The notes under the pieces: generated by a model
What the model was told of the DNA's origin: nothing
The model's input: only the letters and a program-made list of their open reading frames with translations
Databases searched by the model: none
Translations under genes and position numbers: made by a program
Shown here: positions 48,729 to 61,283 of the stretch, in pieces
How the letters are laid out: each line of letters begins with the position of its first letter
Position numbering within the stretch: the first letter of the stretch is position 1
Source of the DNA: Rotaria macrura
Lineage: Eukaryota > Rotifera > Eurotatoria > Philodinida > Philodinidae
Assembly: GCA_900239685.1 (NCBI GenBank)
Contig: OENT01000472.1
Location: forward strand, 1-64,000
Reading direction: 5' to 3'
Length of the DNA stretch: 64,000 bases

Positions 48729-51700
48729 ATGAACGAGTACGATCTCAAGCCACTTGCTTCCGTACTTCTTAATTCCACTGGGACTAATGATGTGTTGATA
48801 AATATAGCTAATATTCTTGAGAAACAAACTATTCAAACGATATCATCATTTGTTTGTACATCACAAAATGATTTAATTACCGTTGAAAATTGGGCTTGGC
48901 AAATACTAAGTAAAGATTCACAAGCATGGATTCATTTAGATGGTCACAAGAGATTTTTTCATACTCTACATTCATTTAATATCAAGATAATTTCGAGTGA
49001 ATACGACATTCCATTTCAGGTCAAACAACTACTTCTAATTCCATCGAATGTTGAATGGATCGATAGTATAGTTGAACGAATTCAATCTAGTAATGATACA
49101 ATGCTAAACTTAATCAATCTGTGGTTTGATGCTCTCTCATATTTGACCCATCAACATCCGGATACTGTCAAAATCTCAACAATGATCCATCTTAATAATC
49201 GATTACACCATGGTTTTATATTAACAAATCAATATAAATTATATTTAAAAGAACTTTATCAAGCCAATCTTGCACCAACGATATTTACAGCCAAGCAACA
49301 TTTTTATTTGAAAACATGTTCATTTTCATTGAGTACTTATTTATGGTGGAAATCTAAAGATCTTCCTCAAATCAGTGAAGATATTATTAAATTTATCAAC
49401 GAAGATTACTTACATATGATTCTTGTCCAAAGTTACACGATAGATTCATGGTCAAGCGAATTACTTGCTTGTGTTGCACATTGCATAAGCCTCATATGTT
49501 CATCGTGTTGGTGGGGTCAGCAAAAACCTGAATATATTGAAATCTTTGTTCCACCGGAAGATAAATCATATGAGCATGTATTTGCACTCATACGTCTTGT
49601 AAGTTATGAACGTTTTCATCGATGTATTTCTGCTGTATCCTACAATGATGAAACTGTTCTTATGAATGCAAGTTTACTGTTCTTATTTCATACAGTAAGC
49701 ACATATGATTTAAGTTGTTTTATTATTTCACAAACAAATTTACCCACAACACTTTGGTCCATAGCATCAACATCATCGAATGAACTTATTCGTATTTATG
49801 CATATGGATTTCTAGCCGAAATTCTTTCTGATAAACAATTAAAACAATTGAATATTTGCAAAAGCATGTGCGATTTTTTCTTCCAAATTCTTGAGCAAAC
49901 ATGGAATAATCGAACACAAAACTTAGAAAGAATATCCATATCACATTTATTAAAAGGTACATATAGTCTAAAGAACTTTATTTATCCAAAACACTAATGC
50001 GAAAGAATGAAAATATTTCCAGTTTTGGTTACTTAAAACCTTACTTGTAATAGAGTCGGATCGTAGTGAAATCTTTAGACTTCATATTGGTAAAGGAAAC
50101 GTTTCATTGCAGAAGAAACAACGTAGCATAGGAACACGTTGATGTTATTTTCAATTTTGCTTGATCTTTATAATAATATACTCTGCATTTAATTTATCTG
50201 CAAGGCAATAAGGTGAGCACACGAATTGTTTTAGTTGGAATTTAACTCTTCAGGAAAATTTCATCGATTTACCTTTGCTAACTTCAAAATCACCACATCT
50301 ACTACTAGCTAGTGAGATAAATAAAACTGATGACAATGTTTTGTCGACGAGGAATCTTCTTTAGATCTTTTCTACTATATGCATAAACACATAGAAAACA
50401 AATGATTCAACGAAGAAACTAATATGAAAAGTATTACGAATGGATAATTAACCATAGACAACAACGAAAAATTCATAGATCGTATGATGATAATAGCGTC
50501 TTTTTTTACTTGAGTATACTGGATCGAATTTAATAGTAGCATAAATAGTTTATCGTAGATGAAATATTAAATAATAGATTTTGTTACAATTGCTGCCTAT
50601 TTTACTGTAAAATTAGTGTAGGAACGACACAAACTTTTTTATAAACGTATAGGTTAGATCTTTATCGAGAAAAGCTGTAGTTTTTCGTGGGATCATTCGT
50701 ATATGAGAAGGATTCGAGAAAGAAACATTTCAAAATGACTTGTAAACGTTAGAGAACATGAAAAGACTCAAAAAAATAGGAAGGAATCTGATTATATTGC
50801 ATTTTACATCGATAGACATTTTTTGTTTTGACCGTCAGAGATTTCAATAGTTTTACTACCTTTTATTATCGGATTAGTTTCTTTTTATTATCTGTTGACA
50901 GAGGAAAGCACTTCTTATTTCTTCTTGAATTTCTTTTTTTTTATTCAAGATTCGAACAGGAGACATTTTTACTTCTGATAAAGGTGGATTTCGACATGAA
51001 TTCTTGTTTTCAAAAAACTGCTATTCTACCCTTCAATAGGATATATTCCAGAAGTTATAAAATGTAAACTCAAAAGAAATCATCACTGTTCGATGAAATT
51101 ATACATGAAAAGATAATCATGTGTCATTTTGAAGAAACTTCTAAAAGATAATCATGATGGATTATGAAGCTAGGAAAAGTAAATCGATGAGATTCTCTTG
51201 AAAAATTAATCTCGAACAAAAATAATACGTAAACTCATTTGATGCATTTTACAGATGTAGTCAACGTTTTAAGTATCTCAATTCATAACGCTCATTACTG
51301 TATTGAAAGAATGATTGTAAAAAATTCATTGATACCCATATGGAGATGAACACTAGAATCTCTTTCAACCGTTAGTTTTACCAATATGAAGCATAGCCTT
51401 CGATAAGTTCGTTCAACTTTTCATATTAAAAGAATAGTGTTTTATTCAGATTTGAATATACGAACATATGGCTGTGTAGAAGACAAGATATTCTATTAAG
51501 TACAGAGAAGTTTAGCTTCATCGATTACACTTATTTCGACAATTTAAAACAGTCAAAGTTAAAGCAAAAGGACGTCTGCCCTTCAATGCGAAGCGAACAA
51601 TTTAAGATTCCAAGCAAGTCAAACTTTTCAACGCCATCGTTTTCATTCTAGGAGACATAGATAAAAACAAATAAACAAAAGTAATTGAATAAAGAAGGAA

Positions 51701-53980
51701 TACTTGTTTTACCGTACGAGAACTTCGTCATAGGCACGATCATATAGACGATATAGTTCTTAGAATAACATTTTACCCTTATTAAGTCAATTCAAACCAA
51801 TAAAAAGGTGCTGTTTTATTAGATCCTAGTACTGAAAATGATTAGCTTTTATGCTGCAAAATTCAAGAAAATCAATTAAAAGAACAACTAGCGACCCATT
51901 AGCCAGTTATTTTTCAGAAATACGCGTAGATAGTTTAAAATGAGTTCAGTAGGAATAAAGAAAGTGAATGAATACTAGTTTATTAATGCTTTGATTTGTT
52001 CTAATAACTTCATCGTTATTCTTTACGAAGAATGAATTACTTAACTAGTTCAAATCAAACCGTAAACTCTAATTTTTTATTTTTAGTCACATATTTCTAT
52101 TCCTTAGACTGGAAGAATAGGGTCTACAAACCGTAATTCACCTGTGCCTGTCTGCCTGGAATACGGCCTTCGCACAAATGACCACTTTTATAACACATTT
52201 AAAATTTTGGGTTCGCTGAAAGGGCACGCAAAGTATAGCCACTTATAATATCGGAGAGAGTAAAGGGGGCAGGCGGAGTTACCAAAAATCATTGTGGTGG
52301 TGTCATCGCTAAATTTATGATCAGCTTGACCTATTAGTAGCTAGGAAAGACACAACTGTTAGCTCCTTTGAAATATATTTTAGTCCCCATAACCAGAGAT
52401 TTGCCAACAGTGTATTCTATTGGTTAGGAAACTAAGGACTCCCCCCCCCAACTCACATAAGCCAAAATCGTAGATCAGACACCGGTTCGTGCCTGTCTTT
52501 TGCGTTGACTTCGAATGCATATTTTTAGTTATTGCTCTTGAAAATTTTTCGTTTTCATCTGGTCGATTCCCATTTTCACTTATATTCCCTTTTATCTACC
52601 TCGTATCTCGTGGACTTATCTGACAATCTCTTTAGAAACTTTAGTATGTCAGGCAGATGCAGCCGACTTTGTCCTGTTCATATGTGTGTATGTGTGCGCT
52701 CTTTCAGTGTAGATCCCAGTAAATCAATTTCCAATTCATGTTACTTGTTATCTTTTCACATCGTTTTCGTACGTAGTTTTCAGTATCATAGTCTCGAAAT
52801 GAATGGAAAGCGTTAACTCTTTGAAAAATATCTTCTATGATTTGATGATAGCACTCATTTAATCGACAGTATGTATGATGTAGGTTTGTTGAGTTTATCG
52901 TCGAATGATACTATTCAAATATGTGCAGCTAAAGCCAATAAAATATCTTTAATCATTGAATTATGTGATCAATACCCAATGGCATTGGAAATTATATGGG
53001 CTCTCTCATTCAATGCAGTTATTGTTAGACAAATTCAATCTTATTCATCATTTATTGATAAACTTGTTCAAATCAATCGTCAAACAAATGATGAAAACGA
53101 ACGTAGAATTGTGAGTGGAATTCTTTGGAATCTAAAGTCGAATTCTGAAGACGACAATAATGTATCAGATAATACAGATAACAAACAATTCGACATTATG
53201 ATCAGTTATTCACATAAAGATAAAGTCTTTTGTAAAGATCTATATCAAACGCTCCTTCAAGTCGGTTATCGAGTCTGGATTGATTTCGATCATATGCATG
53301 GTAATATTATGGATGCAATGGTAGATGCTATTGAACAATCTCGAACTATTATAATTTGCATGAGTGAACATTATCAACGAAGTAATTTTTGTCGAGCTGA
53401 AGGTCAATATGCATTTCAAAAGAAATTAAATATGGTACCGATCCTCTTACAACAACATTACGAACCCGATGGATGGCTAGCATTTCTCTTTGGTTCAATA
53501 CTCTATGTTGATTTCACAGAATGCGACCACGTCGAAGCAACTGAAATGCTAAAGAGAGAATTGCGATTGATTGATGCACGCAATCAAACTTTAGTCAAAC
53601 TTGTTGAACCAAAAGTAAATAACACAGAATCAGTGCTTGCAACTCCATCTTTGATACAACCAATAGCATTACCTGAAAACGTGAATGATTGGACAACGGC
53701 ATATGTACAACAATGGCTTACTGAAAATAATCTTCCTCAAATGGTTCGTATATTATCGGATATGGATGGTTTAAGCTTAATTCATTTTAGTCAATATTTG
53801 ATAAACAATGAACCAAAAGAAATTTTATCATTACTACAACAAGATTCACTTCGTCGAATAAATGAAAGTGTATCAATTACAGAACTATGCCGTCTTCGAA
53901 GTTTAATCGAAAAAAAAGATCTCACTATGTTATCACCCACCAAAAAGAGGAAGCACATAGAAAATAAATCTACTGACTAG
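48729..53980 (+). CDS. TIR-domain protein with C-terminal SAM-like domain, 2 exons, 774 aa
   Basis: Model: exons 48729-49956 and 52884-53980. The donor follows TTATTAAAAG (gtacat) and the acceptor is gatgtag before GTTTGTTG; phase 1 matches and the joined frame is 775 codons including stop, reading LLKGLLSLSSNDTIQ across the junction. Residues 1 to about 505 are helical and rich in Leu and Ile without a domain I can name (armadillo-like is a guess). The TIR domain is about 512-630: FDIMISYSHKD, then VWIDFDHMHG, then SNFCRAEGQ with Glu-582 in the S-x-x-C-x-x-E position of NAD-cleaving TIRs, then PDGW. A SAM-like module follows at about 696-770 (VNDWTTAYVQQWL), then a basic tail (KKRKH) that could be a nuclear signal. 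Family knowledge suggests oligomerisation through SAM and signalling or NAD hydrolysis through TIR; the actual role is unknown. The 26.5-kb pseudogene is a paralogue. Confidence 0.82.
49957..52883 (+). other. 2.9-kb intron of the TIR gene
   Basis: By far the longest intron in the window. Mostly AT-rich; a less AT-rich block at about 52100-52520 contains CTGTGCCTGTCTGCCTGG, a GGGGGCAGGCGGAG stretch and a C9 homopolymer near 52441, and looks like inserted repetitive DNA. Open frames at 50828-51067 and 52532-52816 have no motif. If the splice junction is wrong, the alternative is that an insertion has split the gene in two. Confidence 0.65.
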
Positions 53981-54306
53981 TGTCACACAACACATACTGT
54001 CAATATAATATAAATTTTAATTATGAATCAAATTACAGAACTTATAAAACATGGGGCATAAATTTGGTTAAACGAGAAATTAATCTACATTTTAAATACA
54101 ACTTCATCACATGTATTCAAGAACATGCATACAGTGCTACTCTGTAACAACCTTGCTTTTTCTTATTACGTGTATAGAAGGTTCTGATTTTGCATTCGTA
54201 TATTTTTTTTCTGGATTATTCCTCTTTTACCTAATTCAAGCATCATTATAATTTTGATGAATTCTCTCTGAATGGAACAATATATATCATTTGAAAAATA
54301 CTTATA

Positions 54307-55135
54307 CAGTCGAGTCCGCTTATAAGAGCGCAGTCAGGTTTTCTAAAAGAGGCGCTTATATCCGGACCGCTCCTTTATCCGAACTATACGTAAAACAGTG
54401 CAAAAATTGTTTGTTGTCAACATCTATTAGGTAGTACATAGACATACATAAATTTACTTAAAGAAATCCGTGATTTTACTTTGAGTACGATCAATTAAAG
54501 CGTTCTTTTCGATCATGTCCTCGATATCAGAATATGAATTATACTCTATGAAATTCTCTTCCAAATACTTGCGAACCATCGAAAGAAGCATCAGTGCATC
54601 TTTATGAGAGACACCTGGTATTGATTCATAAGAAATTCCGGCTTCTTCTTCGTTATCTTCTTCTAAATCGGCCATTCCTTGTCAATTTAGGTTCATAGAA
54701 TCGCAAATTTCTTCATCCGTGAGATTTCCAAAACATTCGGCTTCCTTATCACAATCGATGAACGCCTCGAAATCTTCTTCTTGCATGGCTTCACCGAATT
54801 CCGACACACCCAAAACCATCTGCATTTAGTCCACGTTGCCAGTGTTGTCACTAATCAGAAAACCGGCTTTTCGAAAAGTTTTCGATCTTAGTAGGCGAAA
54901 CGAGAAACCAAGCTCGTTTGAGCATACGCAACGCTTTTAAAATATCGATCGATTTTGCATAATCGATTATCGACGTGTCATTATTGACCGCTTGAAGCAT
55001 TTTTCTCATAACTAAAGTGCATATTTTAAATCATATAGATAAAAAGGATCTTTTATACGGACTAAAAGCGCCAAAACACAGCTCTTTTAAGCGAACCGCT
55101 CCTTTATCCGAAGCTCTTATAAGTGGACTCGACTG
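54307..55135 (-). mobile_element. Internally deleted pogo/Tigger-like DNA transposon
   Basis: Ends CAGTCGAGTCCGCTTATAAG... and its inverted copy ...CTTATAAGTGGACTCGACTG (one mismatch in the first 23 bases), flanked on both sides by TA (54305-54306 and 55136-55137). Inner complementarity (CGCTCCTTTATCCGAA repeated) continues the terminal region. Only the C-terminal end of the transposase remains, so the element is about 830 bp instead of the 2-3 kb of a full pogo element. CAGT termini and a TA duplication are hallmarks of the pogo branch of Tc1/mariner. Confidence 0.85.
54454..55010 (-). pseudogene. Pogo-like transposase, C-terminal remnant
   Basis: Read on the minus strand from about 55010: a frame with KSIDILKALRMLKRAW then the VSP/ENF segment; a frameshift into RKAGF, which restores the N-x-F-R-K-A-G-F motif of pogo/Tigger transposases; an acidic tail with stops (TAA, then TGA before GMADLEED); then a 73-codon open end at 54454-54675 finishing RTQSKITDFFK, the classic Tigger C-terminus. 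The catalytic DDE domain and the DNA-binding domains are missing. Not functional; an acidic open frame of 73 codons persists by chance. Confidence 0.8.
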
Positions 55136-55137
55136 TA

Positions 55138-57394
55138 GAAGATGACTGCTAAATTAGCTCTTATTTTCTTGTGAGATATGATTGGAAAGCATTATTGACG
55201 TATACAGAGGTAGATATTTGGACGCCCCCCTTCCTCCCGCACAGATCGCTATAAACTTCAATCTAAGTTCATAGGTAGGTAGCTTCTATATAGCTGTAAT
55301 ACCTATGAAGTTTTTCCTTACTGATAATCTATACTGTAACATAGGCAACGATGCAAAAAATTATGCATCAAAGAAATGGTATTTATAGGATTAACAACAT
55401 TTTGGTACATCATGTTTCACCCATTAGTCCCATATGAATTATGCTAACAGTTTTTTTCACGACTCTACTACTTGTCAATCGAAGTTTTGCGGTTGCTTCT
55501 CCGCCGCTAAACAGGCTCTAGTGACTACGATTAAACACGCTGAACGACATAATCAACAAGATTTAGAACCTTTTCGAAAATATCAATGGCGACAAGATAT
55601 TGATCAATATTGTTAGTAAACAATATAGTTTCTGATTTTCTTTTAGATAAATGACTTTTTGCCGATAACCAACATGATGCTTTGACTTGGTATCACTCTG
55701 ATATTATACTAATAGAAAAAACATGATCGAATGAATTTAGAATTTTACGGAGTAGTTAATATCAATTTTAATAAGTTCATCTTGATACAAAAGAGATCGT
55801 TCGTTTTGAAATGGGGCAAAACAAATAGGTTCTTGGAAAATAAGTATCATCTTTGATAAAATTTCTTGCCTATCATATACAATAAAACGTCTCTCAATTG
55901 AACACCATCGGAACGTTTAAAAACAATTCACCTCTGTAATATTTCAACTGTTTCGTTGCTAAATCAATAGAACTTTTAAACGATGAGCTCCTTTCAATAG
56001 TTTTGAAGTCATAGGAGTCAACATTCTCTTCTTTCTCATCGTAATTGATACGAATCGAAAACATTTTGAACAATAGAAAAAATGAGTTTAATTTTAAAAT
56101 CCTTCCTCATTTGGACATATTCTATGCATACTCATTTTACGTACATAGCTGATCTGATCGTAGTAGCATGATCCACATGAACTGTTATGTTGATTTGTAA
56201 CATCGTAGAATCCGTTCTTTATAGTGAGACATGATTGATATTAGTTCTATGCTTGTATTTCGACACTTCTGAAAAACAGAGTCATGCAACAGCATTTCCT
56301 ATTCCTGTACAAAAGAATCTACAATATGAACATTTAACAAATAACAGATCAAATTCATCTTTTTCCCATTGGAAATGTGAAAAATTGTCTTTGAAGACTA
56401 ACTATATTTCAAGTTGTATACTCCAACATGCCTCTTATGCCGTGTTACCAAAATAAAACGAGAATATATTTACTTCCGAAAAACTAGCTTCATTTTTATT
56501 GTGAAAATGTCATGTTCATAGAATCCAACTTGTGAGTGAAAGTGATTTAATTGGACAACGATAAATTCTAAATGAATATGTTTGATATCGAATAATTTCA
56601 TTATCTAAAGGTTTCATGAGAATCCTATGTAAATGACATTATTCTTCTTTCGTGAGTGCCTGTTTTAATTAGAAATAATAATGACAATCAAAACATATAA
56701 AACACATAGAATAGGGTATGATCTTGTTAATTGTTATGTTTTCAACAGTTGACACAATTTTTCTTTTTTGTATTTTCCTGTTGGTCACATTTTATAAAAT
56801 TTGATTTATAAATATGAGATTTTGAATTAATAACCATGCATTCGTTTAGTAAAGATACTTCATAACGTACAATAAGAAAGTATATCCTTCATGTATTCTT
56901 TAATTTAACAAATGATGCACATTAGGAGAATGGCATTTCTTGTTGTTGCTTCTATGACATTTTCTAACACGTGTGCAATATTTTTGCACAAGTTTTCTCT
57001 GACTAAAATTGATGATAAAAGCTAAATACGTCCTAAAAACGGGCAAAAAAATACCATACTGTCTTCAGCCATTATCTAGAACAAACGGCATCGACTCAAT
57101 ACCAAGAAGAGTTTGAAATCGATTTTTAGACAATCATATTTTTCTAAAACGAAACTTTGCCTATGCAACATTCGGTCTTGTGTACCATCGAGTAAAGGTT
57201 GTAAATTACTCATACTCAAAATATCAGCCTTTTGTTATTATCCATTGGAAAAAGGAAAACGTATTGCACGTCATCATTATAGATAGACTGAGAAGAGAAA
57301 AAAAAGGAAGAAGTCATATAAACATGCATTATCTGTACAAAAATGGAGAATGTAAGAAAAATCTGAATAAGGAAAAAAGAAATGAAATTCGCTT
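55138..57394. other. Intergenic with possible decayed exons
   Basis: No firm gene. Two plus-strand frames look more protein-like than most: 55434-55616 (60 codons, Cys-containing, ending in QYC) and 56235-56456 (73 codons). Codon use resembles genuine exons here (CAA, AAT), but no domain, start context or splice partner could be assigned. They may be pieces of one dead gene. Confidence 0.3.
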
Positions 57395-59360
57395 TCAGTC
57401 ACTATCATCCCATCTTGATGATTCATCATCATTTTCAGATTCTGATTGTGGACGAATCTTATCACGACGATATTTAGCTGCTTGTTCCATGATTGCCATG
57501 ACATTAAGTGTGCTTGTTTTCGTTGTTACAGCAGCTTTTTTTTCTTCTTCACGTTTACGATTATTCAATTGAATACCTGTGAACAGGAAAGATAAACATG
57601 TGCATGAGAAATATAAGTTATGCACCTTTTTTTATTTCTTCAAGTAAATCTGAATGAAGATCACGCATGAGTAATGGTCGTTGATCTTGAATAGAAGTTT
57701 CCGAAGTAACAGAAACATCATCACGTTGAGACAAGGATCGAGTATTACTATCTGAATATGATTTCGAAGGTGTACTTGCTGTCGAAGGTCGCATAACAAT
57801 GGACTGTATTGTAGAATTCGGTAAAGGAGGGGCCGGTGGAATATTTGATTGCATTGGTGGAGGCGGTGGAGGCGGTGGTGGTGGTGGCGGCGGAGAAGGA
57901 GGTGGCGGTAGTGATTGTTCAATAAAATCAGCTGGTGGTGGAGGTAAATTATCGATTTCAGAAATCGTCGCGAGTGTTGCCGTACCTATATTCATTGATA
58001 AAGGTGGGGCTGGTGGTGGAACTGGTGGCGGTGGAGGCGGCGGTGGTGGTGGGGGAGGACTAGCTGATGGCCTGGCAATAATTTGTTTCATGTGAGGATA
58101 TTGCATCAGATTGTGATTTGATTCAAATTGTGATGGTAATGGTGGAGGTGGTGGCGGTGGAGGCGGTGCTTGTCGTGTAATCATTGGTGAATGAATATTT
58201 AATCTTGGTGATGGTTCTATAATATATCCATTCAATGGCGATTTTGGTGTCGTTGCACTATGGAAATTCATAGTCATTGATTGTTGTTCACGAGATGATG
58301 ATGAAGATGAAAATGTTGGACTGCCATATTGTACTAAATCAGAATGTTGATGTTGAGTATTATTTGGAAATTGTTGAAGTGGACGATTGTTAGTTGGCGA
58401 GTAGACTTGATGCTGTTGTTTTTGTTGTAGTCGAATATTAGCTCGAGCAACAGATTCATAATCATTACGATGATGAATAAGATCTTGCGGACTACGATAT
58501 TGTTGTTCTTCAGTAGATTGTCGAATAAGACGTGTTTGAGATGATGATGTTGGATTTGAAGCGTAAATGGATTCCTGATGCTGCAGTTTAGGTCCTTTCT
58601 TGAAAAACAAAAACAAGATACTAGTTATGTATTTTTACAATAGGAGTTTTCTTTATTTTAGTGAGAAAAGTTTTTCCTGTACCGGCGATCGATATCGTTC
58701 ATGTTTACCAGATCGATGAGCATGATGATTTTGTGGAAATTGAATCATGGATTGCATCCATAAGTTAAAAAAGAACGATGGATCAGTATAGAATTTCATT
58801 GAATCTCGACCATCATCTCTAGATAGAAGAATTTCATTTATGTATATTCCTGTGATCAGAAAAATGTATGTTCTCACCGATAAGGATTAAGTAAATGAAG
58901 AGCTGGTGCCGGTTCAGCTTGTTCATAAAGTAAACGAAGTGATTGTGGCATTGTGGCCCGATTCACTACTTGTTGATCGATACGTGTTACACTTACAAAT
59001 GGTTTAAGATTATTGACATCTTGAATAGTTACTACAGAAAAATAATTTGTATATTTTGAAGTTCGAAAAGCTGACATAGATAAATGATTTACCTTCTTCA
59101 ACATTGGAATCTAATTGTGTCACTTTAAGTTTAAGTCTTTCAATTCGACCATGAAGAGATTCTGTACGTTGAAATATATGCCCAGCATCTGCTATTAATT
59201 CATCGAATAAATCTTGTGCATGAGAACTTAATGAACTTAATTGTCGAATCATATTTGCTAAGGTATGATTAGCAACACATTCGAGTTCATTCGGAATATC
59301 ATTTGGTACTTTAACTTGACTTAAATTAATTGGCTCAACTGTGCGTTTATGGAATGGCAT
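57395..59360 (-). CDS. WASF: WAVE/SCAR family actin-nucleation regulator (WASF), 5 exons, 570 aa
   Basis: Minus-strand exons 59093-59360, 58878-59031, 58683-58818, 57626-58598 and 57395-57576; introns 61, 59, 84 and 49 bp, all GT-AG with consistent phases. The N-terminal WAVE homology domain (about 1-185) is clear: NELECVANHTLANMIRQLSS, VEEVTIQDVN, TRIDQQ and NPYRDDGRDSMKFYTDPS. A Gln/Ser-rich linker and a proline-rich region follow, with several runs of 8 or more prolines (coding span about 57.83-58.17 kb), the likely profilin and SH3 ligand. The C-terminal VCA module is complete: WH2 (DLHSDLLEEIKKGIQL, about 498-514) binds actin, the central helix (LNVMAIMEQAAKYRRDKI, about 534-551) and the acidic end with Trp-566 activate Arp2/3. 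Family members act in the Rac-regulated WAVE complex at the leading edge. Length is typical. Probably functional. Confidence 0.93.
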
Positions 59361-61283
59361 TGCATTTATTTCAATGACGAAAACTAAACGAATTTTTTAT
59401 GATCTGCTGCATGGAGAAGATGCATGCTTTCATTCATTGTTCATGTTTATTTGTCTCTCTATCGTACATTACTTGATTTTGATTTGTTCGTTGACTACGA
59501 ATCAATGTGCAGAGAGAGAGAGAGTATCACAGGTGACGTTACGATCGCCATGGTGTATTTTTTCTATCTTATCATAGAAAAGTCTACGACACATTATTTT
59601 ATTCGCCTGATTTCTTTTGAATTCTTTTCGAACGTAATATATGCAGATTTTCAATGAATTAGATGAGAGGAAAAATATATAGTGTGCACCGAAAAATAAT
59701 GATTTCTGTCATTACTGTTTATCCTTCTATGATGAGACAAGTTAAAGCAGAAGTAAAAACAAAGAATCTGTTACATCAATATGTGTATTTTGTTTTGAAC
59801 TTACTTATCATCATAGAACGACTCATAACTAATATAAAAATGAATTATTTTCATTCGTATTTTGTTTCAGATAGCATATGGAAAGTATTGGTCAAAGCAG
59901 AGAACGATCGAATCTTATTTCTTGGACAGCTTACAAAATATATCTATGATTTAAACAATGATAGAAAAGTATCTCTATTCATAATTGAAGTTCGACACTT
60001 TCTCTAACTTCACATTTCAGAAAGTTTCACTTCTATGTTTTGAGAACGTTTTACTTGTATTCAAGTGCATGTGTTATAGAAATTGATCCTAGCATAAGAG
60101 CATTAATGAATGTGAAATAATCAGTTCATTATAGTAACATTTTCAAGAAATCTTCAAAAAGTAATTGTAAACGAGCACTTTCATCTCGATCTGTATGTTT
60201 TCATTCTATAGATTTCTGTTTGACAGACTATGAAGAACATGTTGACTGTATATATCCACGTGTGTGTAACTGATTGCATTGTAATAATAAAATTGGCTTC
60301 TAACAAGACATTCTATCGTGTTTTTGATCTTACTATTGTCCAATTGAACAAAATTAAACTATTTTGATAAATTTAGACTATGTATTCATCATAAGAATTA
60401 GTCGAAGACCAAACATTTTTTCACCGTATAGTTGTGTATCAGGGAATTATTTATACGATCGTCATAAAAACGGGTAGTGAACTTTATGATTATCATGCAG
60501 ACTTTTGTGGAACTCACACATGTTTTCGAAGAACATAGTGAGTCAAAGTTCAAGAGTAAGATTTTATTTGCTCCACCCCCCCCCCCTCCACCTCTCCCCA
60601 TTAAAGACGCAGCAACGAGAATTATATTATCGTGATATATCACAGCGCCATTTGACGTTTATTGCAATGCTTGTAATAAGAAAAATGGAAACGAACAAGT
60701 GAATAGCAACAATGAAAACGAAAACCGGACGTCCGTCAGAGAATGACGGCTCAAATTTTAGCCCCAACAGGGCTGCGTTAACAAGCTTTTTCTGTCTCCA
60801 TCATGGACGTTGATAAACTGTAGAAATATGTTAATGTTTTCCTGAGACAGACGAACAAACACACAAATTTTAGATATCCATCGAAAAGAACTAGGTAGAA
60901 CTATGCCGTAACTGATGAAGAGAATTTTAAATTTTCTAAAATATTGAACTCTACCGATTCTATGAACATTTTATCTTAGCACCGCAACACTGTACATCAA
61001 AAAAAAAAACATTTATCGTTCTATTCCTATTTTGAAGTATTGCAATTAAATATGTTCATTTTCTCCATAGAGCAGTTCTTTTGTGTCCTATGAATCAAGA
61101 ATCGATGTTGAAATGTTCCATAGTAATTATTGAAACATTTTTCCATCGAAAATCACTACTACAATTGTATTGTCTACGAAACAATAACTTCGTTTTGTCC
61201 AATGGCATCCTGTATCATTCAGTTTATGATAGATTCAATATCGTTATAATTTTATTTTCTAGAAAATAATATTTCACTGCCTA
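59361..61283. other. Intergenic between divergent WASF and GST-like genes
   Basis: This holds the 5' flanks of both flanking genes. No promoter element is assignable. It includes an (AG)n run near 59511-59523 and a pyrimidine-rich tract with a C11 run at about 60571-60600. Overlapping frames at 59341-60007 are AT-rich and motif-free. Confidence 0.45.

Noticed and set aside
48729..49997. Stand-alone 422-aa gene ending at 49997
   Set aside because: A consensus donor at 49957 and a phase-matched acceptor at 52883 join it to the TIR exon with a natural protein sequence at the junction, so the tail to 49997 is intronic.
52532..52816. 94-codon frame just before the TIR exon
   Set aside because: Lies inside the large intron, Ser/Phe/Leu-rich without motif, and is in no splice relation to the flanking exons.
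57799..58095. Gly-rich 98-codon plus-strand frame
   Set aside because: It is the antisense of the WASF polyproline region; long runs of glycine arise from the complementary codons.
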